From NCBI RefSeq assembly GCF_040253635.1, contig NZ_JBEJGX010000003.1, forward strand, positions 5,295,501-5,359,500: a stretch of DNA of 64,000 bases, read 5' to 3'. The notes under the pieces are model-generated. The model did not search any database and was not told where the DNA came from. It was given only the letters and a program-made list of their open reading frames with translations. Within the stretch, counting starts at the first letter, position 1; every line of letters starts with the position of its first letter. Shown here one piece after another: positions 1 to 9,340 of the stretch. This stretch comes from Streptomyces sp. Edi2. GTDB taxonomy: Bacteria; Actinomycetota; Actinomycetes; Streptomycetales; Streptomycetaceae. The translations under genes and the position numbers were made by a program.

Positions 1-2
1 CC

Positions 3-380
3 CGGATCCGCGCACTGCTGCGCCGCAGCTCGTACGCGGCGGCGGCCGGTGCGCAGCCCGAGGAGGGCGAGACGCTGAGCCTGGGTGATCTGCGGATGGA
101 CCTGGCGACCCGCGAGGTGACCCGGGGCAGCCGGCAGGTCGAGCTGACCCGTACCGAATTCACCCTGCTGGAGATGTTCCTCGCGCACCCACGGCAGGTC
201 CTCACCCGTGAGCAGATCCTGAAGGCCGTATGGGGCTTCGACTTCGAGCCCACCTCCAACTCCCTTGATGTGTACGTGATGTATCTGCGCCGCAAGACGG
301 AAGCGGGCGGCGAGCCGCGGCTGGTGCACACCGTGCGGGGGGTCGGCTACGTCCTGCGGGCGGACGGCGGCGCGGAATGA
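3..380 (+). CDS. Response regulator, C-terminal DNA-binding part (5' end outside window)
   Basis: The 3' end of an OmpR/PhoB-type response regulator. The frame is open from the first bases of the window, so the receiver domain lies upstream. The visible 125 residues begin in the linker (RIRALLRR) and contain the whole winged-helix domain: the EFTLLEMF helix, LTREQIL, the recognition helix with [14 protein letters not shown], and the wing [12 protein letters not shown]. The stop overlaps the start of the next gene by four bases (ATGA), so it is translationally coupled to its histidine kinase. Family assignment is firm; the target genes cannot be told from the sequence. Confidence 0.95.
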   Translation, partial: RIRALLRRSSYAAAAGAQPEEGETLSLGDLRMDLATREVTRGSRQVELTRTEFTLLEMFLAHPRQVLTREQILKAVWGFDFEPTSNSLDVYVMYLRRKTEAGGEPRLVHTVRGVGYVLRADGGAE

Positions 381-1900
381 CCGGGCCGGCCCCCGAGCAC
401 GGAGCGCACGGAGCACACGGAGCACACGGCACGGGCTTTGCGCGGAGCAGGATCGGCGCCCGGATCGCGCGGCTGCCGTTGCGCTCGCGGCTGACCCTGC
501 TCACCGCGACCGCGGTGGCGGTGGCGGTGGCCGTCTCCGCGCTGGCCTGCTGGCTGCTCACCCGGGCCCAGCTGCGCGACGAGGTGGACAACTCGCTGCA
601 GAACGTCAGCGTCCCCGCGGAGTACCTGCAGGTGACCTACGCCAACTGCCAGCCCACCGACCCGACCGAGAACAAGAACGCCCCGCCCTCGTACTACAAC
701 GTCCAGATCGTCCAGGTCGACGGCTCGCGCTGCATCGGGCCCAACTCCCAGCCCCTGCAGGTGCAGCGCTCGGATGTCGCGGTGGCTCGGGGCCTGCAGC
801 GCGACACCCTGCATGACGCCGTCACCACCGACGGCACGGACGTCCGGGTGCTGACCAAGCACATCGGCGTCCAGGGTGTGCAGTTCGCGGTCTCCATCTC
901 CCACCCGCTGACCGAGGCCAACAGCGCGCTGAACCAACTGGCGCTGCTGCTCGCGGCGGTCGCGGGGCTGGGCGGCATCGGCGCGGGCACGGCGGGACTG
1001 GTCATCGCGCGTTCCGGCCTCAAGCCGGTGGACCGGCTGACCGGCGCCGTCGAGCACGTCGCCCGCACCCAGGACCTGACCATCCGCATCCCGGCCGACG
1101 GCGAGGACGAGATCGCCCGGCTCTCCCGCTCCTTCAACGCCATGACCGCCGCGCTGGCCGCCTCCCGCGATCTCCAGCAGCAGCTGATCGCGGATGCCGG
1201 CCATGAGCTGCGTACGCCGCTGACCTCGCTGCGTACCAATATCGACCTGCTGGTGCGCAGTGAGCAGGCCGGCCGGCCGATCCCGGCGGCCGACAAGGCG
1301 GCGCTGCTGGCCTCGGTGAAGGCGCAGATGGGGGAGCTGGCGGCGCTGATCGGCGATCTGCAGGAGCTGTCGCGGCCCCCGGCTCCTGGACAGAGCGCCA
1401 TCGAGGTCGTGGCGCTGCACGAGATCGTCGGCTCCGGGCTGCAGCGGGCCCGGCTGCGCGGCCCGTCCCTGACCATCGCGGCGGACCTCGCCCCCTGGTA
1501 CGTACGGGCCGAGCCGGCCGCGCTGGAGCGGGCGGTGGTGAACCTGCTGGACAACGCGGTGAAGTTCAGCCCGCCCGGCGGCACCGTCGAGGTCCGGCTG
1601 GCGGGTGGCGAGCTGACCGTGCGCGATCACGGTCCGGGCATTCCGCAGGACGAACTCCCGCACGTCTTCGAGCGGTTCTGGCGCTCGCCGTCCGCCCGCA
1701 GCCTGCCGGGCAGCGGCCTGGGGCTGTCGATCGTGGCGCGTACGGCGGAACAGGCGGGCGGCGCCGTACGGCTGCGGTCCGCGGACCTCGGCGGCACCGA
1801 GGCGGTACTGACCCTGCCGGGCGCCGCGACGCCGCCGCCGGGGATGCCGGAGGAGCCGCCGGGGCCGAGGCCCCAGGGCCCGCTGCCGGGAGCGCAGTAG
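377..1900 (+). CDS. Membrane sensor histidine kinase
   Basis: A 507-residue HAMP-type sensor kinase, partner of the overlapping response regulator. The N-terminus carries a short [10 protein letters not shown] repeat, then a first membrane helix (about residues 38-62) and an extracytoplasmic sensor of about 120 residues. A second helix (about 186-210) and a HAMP linker follow. The phospho-acceptor His276 lies in [10 protein letters not shown]. The ATPase domain shows N-box [15 protein letters not shown]1 DHGPGIP and G2 GSGLGLSIV. The layout resembles the MprB/TcrY group, but the stimulus is unknown. The C-terminus is proline-rich. A strong hairpin lies about 90 bases after the stop. Confidence 0.93.
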   Translation: MTGPAPEHGAHGAHGAHGTGFARSRIGARIARLPLRSRLTLLTATAVAVAVAVSALACWLLTRAQLRDEVDNSLQNVSVPAEYLQVTYANCQPTDPTENKNAPPSYYNVQIVQVDGSRCIGPNSQPLQVQRSDVAVARGLQRDTLHDAVTTDGTDVRVLTKHIGVQGVQFAVSISHPLTEANSALNQLALLLAAVAGLGGIGAGTAGLVIARSGLKPVDRLTGAVEHVARTQDLTIRIPADGEDEIARLSRSFNAMTAALAASRDLQQQLIADAGHELRTPLTSLRTNIDLLVRSEQAGRPIPAADKAALLASVKAQMGELAALIGDLQELSRPPAPGQSAIEVVALHEIVGSGLQRARLRGPSLTIAADLAPWYVRAEPAALERAVVNLLDNAVKFSPPGGTVEVRLAGGELTVRDHGPGIPQDELPHVFERFWRSPSARSLPGSGLGLSIVARTAEQAGGAVRLRSADLGGTEAVLTLPGAATPPPGMPEEPPGPRPQGPLPGAQ

Positions 1901-1991
1901 GGGCGCGGTAGCGGCGGAGCCCCGGGAAGGTAGTGAGGGCGGAGTCCCGGGAAGCCAGTGAGGGCGCAGTCCTGGGAACGGGACGCAGCCC

Positions 1992-2040
1992 GGAACGCAG
2001 TAGGGGCGGCGTCCCCAAGACGCCGCCCCTACTGCGTTCC
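1992..2040. terminator. Bidirectional hairpin terminator
   Basis: Perfect 22-base inverted repeat (1992-2013 with 2019-2040) and a 5-base loop. It lies between the kinase gene (plus) and the DUF2993 gene (minus), which converge, so it can serve both. There is no long T run, which is normal in Streptomyces. Just upstream (about 1925-1990) are two or three imperfect copies of a 25-base unit around GTGAGGGCGGAGTCC. Confidence 0.85.
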
Positions 2041-2084
2041 TGCCGCCCGCCCCTGCCGGGGCGAGCCCTCACTTCTCCACGTCG

Positions 2085-3371
2085 CTACTTCTTCGCCGAC
2101 TTCTTCGCCGACTTCTTCGCCGCGTCCCCGAACGGCAGGTTCGACCCCGAAAGGTCGGCGCGGATGCCGTCCCGCTCGACGGAGATATGTTGCAGCCGGA
2201 CGTTCCCGGGCGTCTTGGGGAGCTGGAAGGACAGCGACAGCCGGTCCGCGAGCTGCGGCTTGGTGAGCCCGGTCAGCGTGCCGAGGATCTTCGGGTCGAT
2301 GCCCACCTTCTGCAGCAGCCAGGGGTGGTCCGCGACCACATCGACGAGATTGACCTTCATCAGCTTCTGGACGAAGCGCGGCGACCCGGTCAGCTCGTGC
2401 AGCTTCTGCTCGTTGTTCAGCGCGTCCTGGATGTAGGCCTTGGGGATGCCGATGCGGTCGACGATCGCCGGGATGCTGAGCATCGCCTTGACCTTCTCGG
2501 CCTGCCGGCTGAGCTGGGCGGCGGTCTTGCGGGTCAGCCGCAGGCCCTCTTCCTTGCCGGTGCCGGGGCGGTAGACGGCGATGTCACCGATGTCCAGGCG
2601 CATCCGGCTGATGTCGGTGGAGATGCCGCGGTCGCCGGCCCGCTGAATGCGCGCCTCGGCCCGTACCCGCAAATCATGTCCGGCGACCGGCAGTTGCCCG
2701 ACCGCGCGAACGGAATTCGGGCCCATCTCGCTGAATTTCACCTGCGAGGCGCCCAGTTCGCGGTTCATGTCGTCGAAGGCCAGTAGCACGCTGCCGTGCA
2801 TTTGGCCGATCGTGGCGCCCTTGATGGAGCTGGGCAGATCGCCGTCGATACGGACGTCGTTGGCGGTGGCCTCGAATTTCGCCAGCGAAACCCGGTCGGC
2901 GGCCAGGTCGGGAATGGTGACCTTCACCTGGTCGACGTGCTTGTCCATGACCTGGGTGAGGAACGGGAATCCCTCGATATCGACCTCGGGAGTGGCGTTC
3001 AGATGCAGGGCATCCTTCACCTTTTCCGCGGTCTTGTTCTGCGCGTACAGCACCGCGAACCGGTCGAAGAGCCCGAGGAAGGAGGTGCCGACGACGACGG
3101 CGACCAGCAGCTTCAGGGCGAGCGGTATGGCGGCGAACCGGCTGAAGCCGCGCTTCTTGCGACGGTGGTTCGGCGGCTTCCAGGCCTCGCCGTCCGTCTC
3201 GTCGTCCGAGCGAAGGCCGAGACCCAGCGGGTCGTCGCTGTCGTCGCGCTCGTTGAGGTAGGTGCGGCGGTGGGGAGCGCCGACGGCGTCCAACGAGTCC
3301 GATCCCCACTCCGGTTCGGGCTCCGGCTCGGGATCGGCGAGGGCCGCCAGATCCGCGTACGGGTTGACCAT
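2085..3371 (-). CDS. DUF2993 (LmeA-like) lipid-binding domain protein
   Basis: About 428 residues from the ATG at 3371 (MVNPYADLAAL). An upstream ATG at 3488 would add 39 low-complexity Pro/Thr/Ser residues without a clear ribosome site. A charged N-terminal segment is followed by KKRGFSR and one membrane helix (LALKLLVAVVVGTSFLGLF). The rest is a DUF2993 domain, the fold of mycobacterial LmeA, which binds phospholipid at the outer face of the membrane; FPFLTQVMDKHVDQVKVTIPDL is the family's typical start. The C-terminus is a lysine/alanine tail (KKSAKKSAKK) encoded by a short direct repeat. It probably faces the cell surface and handles lipid or envelope material, but substrate and partner are unknown. 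Confidence 0.8.
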   Translation of the reverse strand: MVNPYADLAALADPEPEPEPEWGSDSLDAVGAPHRRTYLNERDDSDDPLGLGLRSDDETDGEAWKPPNHRRKKRGFSRFAAIPLALKLLVAVVVGTSFLGLFDRFAVLYAQNKTAEKVKDALHLNATPEVDIEGFPFLTQVMDKHVDQVKVTIPDLAADRVSLAKFEATANDVRIDGDLPSSIKGATIGQMHGSVLLAFDDMNRELGASQVKFSEMGPNSVRAVGQLPVAGHDLRVRAEARIQRAGDRGISTDISRMRLDIGDIAVYRPGTGKEEGLRLTRKTAAQLSRQAEKVKAMLSIPAIVDRIGIPKAYIQDALNNEQKLHELTGSPRFVQKLMKVNLVDVVADHPWLLQKVGIDPKILGTLTGLTKPQLADRLSLSFQLPKTPGNVRLQHISVERDGIRADLSGSNLPFGDAAKKSAKKSAKK

Positions 3372-3846
3372 GTCGAGCTTTCTGGTGTCGCCCGTGGAGT
3401 CGTCCGGGGCGCCCGTTGTGGCGGTGGCGGAGTGCGGCCGACTGACGGGCGTGGGTGAAGGTGAAGGTATGCGTGTGGGGGTTCGCATCCGTACATCTGA
3501 CCACGGTCAGGACCCTTGAACGCAAGTTGTACCGGCGGTAAGTCGGATACGTGAGGGTTGTCCCGCCGGTCTTGATAAAAATTTGCCGCGCTTGTGGGGT
3601 GACCTGAACTACCGTCACCTCTCTTGGTGACCTGACCGACAGTGTGCGCCTTGTCGGGATCCGTCGCTCTCTCTCCGTCGTATCGGTCGTATCCGCCGCG
3701 TCGGCTCTACGGGCTGTATCAGCCGTATCAGCCGTACGTACCGGCCGTATCCGCTGTGGCGCACCTTCTTGGATTCCTCCCGCTCCCTCAGTCCGTTCGA
3801 CTCATTCCACTCACTCGACCGACAAACCGAAGAGGGCAGTCATCCC

Positions 3847-4728
3847 ATGACGTCTCACGAAGGCCGTTCCATGATCGTTGTTACCGGGGCAACCGGCAAT
3901 ATCGGCCGCAGCCTGGTCGGCCGGCTCCTCGCCGAGGGTGCCGCCGTACGCGCGCTGACCCGCGATCCGGCGCGCGCCGCGCTGCCGGCCGGTGCCGAAA
4001 CGGTCGGCGCCGACCTCACCGGCACCGACGACCTCGCCCCGCTGCTGGCCGGCGCCGATGCGCTGTTCCTCAATCTCGCGGCGGGCGGCGAGCGGGCCGC
4101 GGCGGCCGTACTCGACGCCGCCGCCAGGGCCGGGGTCCGCCGAGTGGTACTCAACTCCTCGATGGCGGTGTCCGATACTCCGGCCGACGACGCGCATTTC
4201 GTCTCCCGGATGCACGCCGGCCTGGAGCGCGCGGTACGCGCATCCGGTCTGGAGTGGACCTTTGTCCGCGGCGGCAACTACGCCACCAACGCCCTTGCCT
4301 GGGCCCCGTCGATCCGCGGAGCGGGAGTGGTACGCGAGGCCCACCCGGGTGCCCAGGGCGCCCCCGTTCACGAGGCCGACCTCGCCGACGTCGCGGCCGT
4401 CGCCCTGCTGGACCGCAGCGGCGCACACCTGGGCAAGGCGTATGCCGTCACCGGCCCGGAGCAGATGACCCTCGCCCAGCAGATCGCCGAGATCGGGCGG
4501 GCGACCGGCAAGGACGTCCGGGTCGAGCAGATCTCCGAGGAGGAAGCGGCCGAGGCGATGTCCGGGCGGTTCCTGACCAAGGAGGACGCACTGGAACTCG
4601 TCCGGATGTTCGGCGGGACGGTCGACACACCGCTCTTCCCCGTCTCGGACGCCGTCGAACGGATCACCGGCCGCCCGGGCCGCACGTTCGCCCGCTGGGC
4701 ACGGGATCACGCGGCCGACTTCTCCTGA
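3847..4728 (+). CDS. NmrA/SDR-family NAD(P)-binding oxidoreductase
   Basis: 293 residues with an N-terminal Rossmann dinucleotide site GATGNIGR, followed by the atypical short-chain dehydrogenase pattern seen in NmrA-like and QorB-like quinone reductases. There is no classical Tyr-x3-Lys pair, as expected for this subgroup. The start is either ATG 3847 or ATG 3871; GAAGG lies a few bases before the second. The 475-base gap upstream holds low-complexity TATCNGCCG repeats (about 3670-3760) and no other gene that I can support. The substrate cannot be told. Confidence 0.87.
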   Translation: MTSHEGRSMIVVTGATGNIGRSLVGRLLAEGAAVRALTRDPARAALPAGAETVGADLTGTDDLAPLLAGADALFLNLAAGGERAAAAVLDAAARAGVRRVVLNSSMAVSDTPADDAHFVSRMHAGLERAVRASGLEWTFVRGGNYATNALAWAPSIRGAGVVREAHPGAQGAPVHEADLADVAAVALLDRSGAHLGKAYAVTGPEQMTLAQQIAEIGRATGKDVRVEQISEEEAAEAMSGRFLTKEDALELVRMFGGTVDTPLFPVSDAVERITGRPGRTFARWARDHAADFS

Positions 4729-4772
4729 CCCCCCTGAACGCCCCTGAGGGCCGCCGGCGCCCCCGGCGGCCC

Positions 4773-5315
4773 TCAGGCGATTCCGCCGGCCCGCAGGAGC
4801 CTTCGGTGGAGCACGGCCAGCGGCACCATCACCACCGCACCCGCAAAGAAGTACCCATTGATCGCCATGTCCGTCCAGAACGTCCCGGACGCGAGGTCAG
4901 CCGGCCGCTCCGCGAGCCCCAGCAGGCCGTAGGGGGTGAGCCCGGTGACCATGGTGAGGTCTTCGACGAGCCCCGGCACACCCCGTACGACCAGCAGAAC
5001 CGCCCCGAACCGCAGCGGCAGCCACACCGTCCACGGGGGAAGGCGGCGGCCCCATGGCCGCACGGTGGCCAGGGCGACCACGGCACCCGCCGCCGACATC
5101 GCGGTGATCAGCCCGTCGTACGCGAGGAACACCCACACGGGGACGGTGCCCCGCTCACCCATCGCCGACCGGTAGTCGACGCCCATCCACAGATGCCAGA
5201 CGAACGAGACGGTCAGCCACCCGAAGGCGGCATACGCCCAGAACACCGCCCGCCGCCGCAGGGACCGCACCGCGACCGCCGGTCCCGCCGAATCCGTACT
5301 CCGCACAGAAGCCAT
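4773..5315 (-). CDS. Small integral membrane protein, DUF3995-like
   Basis: 180 residues from ATG 5315. About four hydrophobic helices are visible, including VFWAYAAFGWLTVSFVWHLW, FLAYDGLITAMSAAGAVVAL and the C-terminal GYFFAGAVVMVPLAVL. The spacing and the WHLWMG start of the first loop recall DUF3995 membrane proteins, but this is a tentative match. It lies tail-to-tail with the oxidoreductase, with about 45 bases between stops. No catalytic residues are evident and the function is unknown. Confidence 0.7.
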   Translation of the reverse strand: MASVRSTDSAGPAVAVRSLRRRAVFWAYAAFGWLTVSFVWHLWMGVDYRSAMGERGTVPVWVFLAYDGLITAMSAAGAVVALATVRPWGRRLPPWTVWLPLRFGAVLLVVRGVPGLVEDLTMVTGLTPYGLLGLAERPADLASGTFWTDMAINGYFFAGAVVMVPLAVLHRRLLRAGGIA

Positions 5316-5439
5316 GCCCCGAACGCTACGAACGCCCCGGTGAGCGGGCATCCTTCTCGGGGCTTGCCTGCTTCCCCCGTGGGGCGGAACCCCCAACTCG
5401 GCCTGGGGGTCCCGCCGCCCGCCGATCCGCTGCCGCGGT

Positions 5440-7248
5440 TTACTTCACGACCGTGATCCGGTCCGCCTTCGGCGGGGTGAGGGGGCTGTCGGCCGAGGAG
5501 TGGGCGGTCAGGTAGCCGGTGAAGGCGTCCAGGTCGGAGGGGCCGACGTACTTGTTCTTGCCGTCCTTGAAGGCGGCGAAGCCGTCACCGCCGCCGGCCA
5601 GGAACTCGTTCATCGCCACGCGGTAGGTCTTGGCGGGGTCGAGCGCGGCGCCGTCGAGCTTGACCGAGTCCTTGACGACGCGGTCGGCGCCCTTCTTGGT
5701 CATGTCGAGGGTGTAGGTCAGGCCCCGGGAGATCTGGAGGACCTTCGGGGAGGCCTCGTTGGGGCCGCTGACCTGCTGCTGGAGTGCGGTGAGGAGCTGA
5801 GCGCCGGTGAGGTCGACGACGTTCATCATGTTGGTGAAGGGCTGGACGGTGAACGCCTCCCCGTAGGTGACCACCCCGTCGCCCTCCGAACCGGACGCCT
5901 TGAAGGCGAGGTCGGAGCGCACCCCGCCGGGGTTCATCAGGGCGAGCTGGGCGCCGCCCTTGCCGTCCGCCTTGGTGGCCTCCAGCTGGGCGTCGGCGAT
6001 GACATCGCCGAGCGGTGACTCGGGGGCGGCGGCGCCGCGCCCCGCGATGTCGGCGGAGATATGGCCGACGGGACGGGCCGCGACCGGCGCGGCCAGCTTG
6101 TTCCAGCGGGTGATCAGCGACGTCATGTCCGCGGCCTTGGGCTGGGTGCGGTCGACGACGTGGTTGACCGCGCCGGGTGCCTTGACGCTGGTCCGCACGA
6201 TGTCACGGGTGCGGCGGTCATAGGTCAGCGTGGTGTCGGTGTAGAGCTTGCCGTAGGACGCGGCGGAGGTGACGGTGCGCGGCCGGCCGGACGGGTCCGG
6301 GATGGTGCAGCTGTACGCCTGGTGGGTGTGGCCGGTGACCAGCGCGTCGACCTTCGGGGTGACGTGCTTGGCGATGTCGGTGATCGGCCCGGAGATACCG
6401 TCGCCTGGCCCGGGGCTGTCGCAGTTGTAGTTGTACGAGGTGGAGGCGGGCAGGCCGCCTTCGTGGATGAGGGCGACGATCGACTTCACGCCCTGCCGGT
6501 TGAGGACCTTGGCGTACTTGTTGATCGTCTCGACCTCGTCGTGGAACTTCAGGCCCTTGACGCCGTTGGCGCTGACGATGTCCGGGGTGCCCTCCAGCGT
6601 CACCCCGATGAAGCCGATCCTGACGCCCTTGTGCTTCCAGACGGTGTACGGCTTGAGCAGCGGCTTGCCGGTCTTCTCGTCCGTGACGTTGGCGGCGAGG
6701 TACGGGAAGTCCGCGCCCCGGAACTTCTTGCCCTTCTCGTAGCAGCCGTCCTTCGGGTGGCAGCCGCCCTTCTGGAGGCGGGTCAACTCGGTCCGGCCCT
6801 CGTCGAACTCGTGGTTGCCGACCGAGGTGACGTCGAGACCCAGCTTGTTCATCGCCTCGATGGTCGGCTCGTCGTGGAACAGCCCGGACAGCAGCGGGCT
6901 GGCCCCGACCAGGTCGCCGGCCGCGGCGGTGACCGAGTAGGGGTGACCCTTACGGGCCGTCCGCAGGGACTGCGCCAGGTACTCCACGCCGCCCGCCGGG
7001 ATGCTCTTCTTGCTGCCGTCCGGCTGGGCCTCCTCGACCGTGCCGGAGGAGCCCTGCGGCGGTTCGAGGTTGCCGTGGAAGTCGTTGAAGGAGAGCAGCT
7101 GCACATCGACGGTGCGGCCGGTGCGGGCGGCGTGGCCGGTGTCGGCCCCGGCCGGCAGGGCGGCGGCGGTGAGCCCGGCGGCGGCCAGTACGGCGGCGCC
7201 GATCGTCAATCTTCGCAGGGCGCGGCCCCGTTGCGGTGTCGCTGGCAT
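5440..7248 (-). CDS. Secreted 5'-nucleotidase / bifunctional metallophosphatase
   Basis: 602 residues from ATG 7248, which sits behind a near-perfect GGAGGGG ribosome site. A much longer frame continues upstream but is antisense to mshD, so it was ignored. An N-terminal signal peptide (RRLTIGAAVLAAAGL, cleavage near LPAGADT) sends it out of the cell. The metallophosphatase domain has VQLLSFNDFHGNLEP, GDLVGASPLLSG, GNHEFDEG and GHTHQAY, the metal-binding set of UshA-type enzymes. The C-terminal nucleotidase domain has NPGGVRSDL and NEFLAGGGDGF. It should release phosphate and nucleosides from extracellular nucleotides, which fits scavenging. Divergent from mshD. Confidence 0.93.
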   Translation of the reverse strand: MPATPQRGRALRRLTIGAAVLAAAGLTAAALPAGADTGHAARTGRTVDVQLLSFNDFHGNLEPPQGSSGTVEEAQPDGSKKSIPAGGVEYLAQSLRTARKGHPYSVTAAAGDLVGASPLLSGLFHDEPTIEAMNKLGLDVTSVGNHEFDEGRTELTRLQKGGCHPKDGCYEKGKKFRGADFPYLAANVTDEKTGKPLLKPYTVWKHKGVRIGFIGVTLEGTPDIVSANGVKGLKFHDEVETINKYAKVLNRQGVKSIVALIHEGGLPASTSYNYNCDSPGPGDGISGPITDIAKHVTPKVDALVTGHTHQAYSCTIPDPSGRPRTVTSAASYGKLYTDTTLTYDRRTRDIVRTSVKAPGAVNHVVDRTQPKAADMTSLITRWNKLAAPVAARPVGHISADIAGRGAAAPESPLGDVIADAQLEATKADGKGGAQLALMNPGGVRSDLAFKASGSEGDGVVTYGEAFTVQPFTNMMNVVDLTGAQLLTALQQQVSGPNEASPKVLQISRGLTYTLDMTKKGADRVVKDSVKLDGAALDPAKTYRVAMNEFLAGGGDGFAAFKDGKNKYVGPSDLDAFTGYLTAHSSADSPLTPPKADRITVVK

Positions 7249-7472
7249 GTGTTCCCCTCCTGGATGGTCCTGAGCGGACGGCAGCTTATTGTCGACGCGC
7301 GTAGTGCAACAGGGGTTGCCGGGTGACGAGCTGGTTGCGGGGCGAGGGAGCGGCTGGTTGCCGGGCAGGTGATGAGCCGGTTGCCGGGAAGGGCGGGGGA
7401 ACCTGGGGGATGCCCCTCCGGGAACGCGGGTGGTGCCCCGCCGGGAACCCGACTGGGTCGTACGCTTCACAC

Positions 7473-8411
7473 ATGACTGACGCTGCACAGGAGATGGGCC
7501 GGGCCGGCCGCCGGATCCAGGTGGTCGACGAGCTCGCGCCGGAAGAGGCCACGGCCGTCGCCGAGCTGATCGAGCGGGCGGCTCGTACGGACGGGCAGCC
7601 CGCCGTGTCCGAGCAGGGGCGGCTGCAGCTGCGCGGGGGCGCACGCCCCGGCGTACGCCATGTGCTGCTCTACCTGCGTGACGACGAGGCCGAGGAGCTG
7701 GTCGCGTACGGGCAGCTGGAGGACACCGACCCGGTGGAGGCACCGGCCGCCGAGCTGGTGGTGCACCCGGGCTACCGCGGCCGCGGGCACGGCCGGGCGC
7801 TGGGCAGCGAGCTGCTGGAGCAGTCCGGGCGCCGGCTGCGGGTCTGGGCCCACGGCGGGCATCCGGCCGCCCGGCATCTCGCCCAGACCCTCGGGCTGAC
7901 GATGTTCCGGGAGCTGCGCCAGATGCGGCGCTCGCTGACGGACCTGGAGCTGCCGGAGCCGGTGCTCCCCGAGGGGGTGTCCCTGCGGACCTTCCAGCCG
8001 GGCACCGATGACGAGGCCTGGCTGGAGGTGAACGCGGAGGCCTTTGCGCACCACCCGGAGCAGGGTTCGCTGATCCAGCGCGATCTGGACGACCGTAAGG
8101 GCGAGGCGTGGTTCGACCCGAAGGGCTTCTTCCTGGCGGAGAAGGACGGCCGGCTGGTCGGCTTCCACTGGACCAAGGTGCACGTCGACGAGGGCCTGGG
8201 CGAGGTCTATGTGCTCGGGGTGCGGCCGGGTGCCCAGGGCGGCGGCCTGGGCAAGGCGCTGACCTCGGTGGGGCTGCGGCATCTGGCCGGCCAGGGCCTG
8301 CCGACGGCGATGCTGTATGTGGACGCGGACAACGCGGCGGCGGTGAGCGTGTATGAGCGGATGGGGTTCGCCACGCACGAGACGGATCTGATGTACCGAT
8401 CGGAGACGTGA
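7473..8411 (+). CDS. mshD: Mycothiol synthase
   Basis: 312 residues with two GNAT acetyltransferase domains, the hallmark of MshD. MshD transfers acetyl from acetyl-CoA to Cys-GlcN-Ins, the last step of mycothiol synthesis. The N-terminal half has a degraded acetyl-CoA loop (GYRGRGHGRALG). The C-terminal half has the active form (VLGVRPGAQGGGLGKALT) and a typical end (YVDADNAAAVSVYERMGF). ATG 7473 is chosen over an upstream in-frame start because homology begins here. The pathway's first enzyme, mshA, is about 16 kb away in the same window. Confidence 0.94.
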   Translation: MTDAAQEMGRAGRRIQVVDELAPEEATAVAELIERAARTDGQPAVSEQGRLQLRGGARPGVRHVLLYLRDDEAEELVAYGQLEDTDPVEAPAAELVVHPGYRGRGHGRALGSELLEQSGRRLRVWAHGGHPAARHLAQTLGLTMFRELRQMRRSLTDLELPEPVLPEGVSLRTFQPGTDDEAWLEVNAEAFAHHPEQGSLIQRDLDDRKGEAWFDPKGFFLAEKDGRLVGFHWTKVHVDEGLGEVYVLGVRPGAQGGGLGKALTSVGLRHLAGQGLPTAMLYVDADNAAAVSVYERMGFATHETDLMYRSET

Positions 8412-8551
8412 GGGCGGGCGGAGAGGCGAGACCGCTCGGAGGCGTGTAGCCGGGCGGAGTCGTGAGATCGCTCGGAGAGGGCGGGCCGGGCGGCGGATGA
8501 GCGCGCGGCGTGCGAGCGCATGACGGACGAGCGCACCACGGACGAGCATGC

Positions 8552-8583
8552 AGCGGGGCGGGCCCATCAGGGTCCGCCCCGCT
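8552..8583. terminator. Hairpin terminator after mshD
   Basis: 14-base stem (8552-8565 with 8570-8583, one G-T wobble) and the tetraloop ATCA. It sits between mshD and the convergent acetyltransferase gene and can act in both directions. Confidence 0.8.
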
Positions 8584-8644
8584 TGTCATTGCTGCCGCGC
8601 GTGCTCTTCCTGCTGCGCCCGTCCACTCGTGCTGCTGCGGACCG

Positions 8645-9250
8645 TCACTCCTGTTGCCGCTGCGCCCGCCACTCCCGCGCCAGCATCGCGTAGACGACCT
8701 CGTCGGACCATTCCCCGTCCAGCAACTCGTTCTCCCGCAGATGGCCTTCCCGGCGCATCCCCAGCCGTTCGAGGACCCGGGCCGAGGCGGTGTTGCGCCC
8801 GTCCAACTCGGCCTGGATGCGGTGCAGGTGCAGTTCCTCGAAGCCCAGCTTCAGCAGCGCCCGGCTCGCCTCGGTGGCGTAGCCGTGGCCGGTGTGGTCC
8901 GGGTGGAAGACGTAGCCGATGCCGCCCTGGCGGTGCGTGCGGCTCTTCCAGAAGAAGGTGACGTCGCCGACCAGGGTGCCGCTCTCGCGGACGACGACGG
9001 CGAGCTGGAGGACGTCGCCGGACTCGCGCAGCGCGGTGCGGGTGGTCTTGGCGGTGACGGAGGCCCGCGACCCGGCCTCGTCGAAGGGGCCCCAGTAGAG
9101 GTAGCGGCAGACCTCGGGGCGGCGCTGGTAGGCGTGGATCGCGGCGAAATCGTCGTGGATGACCGGGCGCAGATCCAGGCGTTCGGTGCGTATCGGGTAG
9201 TCGGGGGTGTACGGCAGCGGCGGCGTCACGGGCGCGGAAAGCGGGGGCAC
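8645..9250 (-). CDS. GNAT acetyltransferase, RimJ/RimL type
   Basis: 201 residues from GTG 9250. It starts with the family pattern YPIRTERLDLRPVIHDDF and has the acetyl-CoA loop as HPDHTGHGYATEA, followed by LHRIQAELDGRNTASARVLERLGM, which is diagnostic of RimJ/RimL-like N-acetyltransferases. Some members acetylate ribosomal proteins and others modify small molecules or antibiotics; which applies here cannot be seen. Divergent from the ABC transporter operon, with a palindromic site between them. Confidence 0.88.
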   Translation of the reverse strand: MPPLSAPVTPPLPYTPDYPIRTERLDLRPVIHDDFAAIHAYQRRPEVCRYLYWGPFDEAGSRASVTAKTTRTALRESGDVLQLAVVVRESGTLVGDVTFFWKSRTHRQGGIGYVFHPDHTGHGYATEASRALLKLGFEELHLHRIQAELDGRNTASARVLERLGMRREGHLRENELLDGEWSDEVVYAMLAREWRAQRQQE

Positions 9251-9305
9251 GCCGCCAGCGTAGGCAGCGGAGGTTGACAGGTGCAGCCCATTTCCCCCAC
9301 CCTTT

Positions 9306-9321
9306 CACTACTTAATTAGTG
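9306..9321. promoter_or_regulatory. Palindromic operator-like site (CACTA-N6-TAGTG)
   Basis: CACTACTTAATTAGTG lies 20-35 bases before the ABC transporter start and overlaps its probable -10 region. The inverted-repeat pattern is like that bound by YtrA-type GntR repressors of ABC exporter operons. No GntR gene is next to it, so the regulator would be encoded elsewhere. Inference only. Confidence 0.5.
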
Positions 9322-9340
9322 GAATGGCGCAGGGGGACGA

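Noticed and set aside
5440..8589. A very long minus-strand frame of about 1050 residues extending the 5'-nucleotidase upstream
   Set aside because: The upstream half is antisense to mshD, Arg/Pro-rich and without domains. The signal peptide and ribosome site place the real start at 7248.
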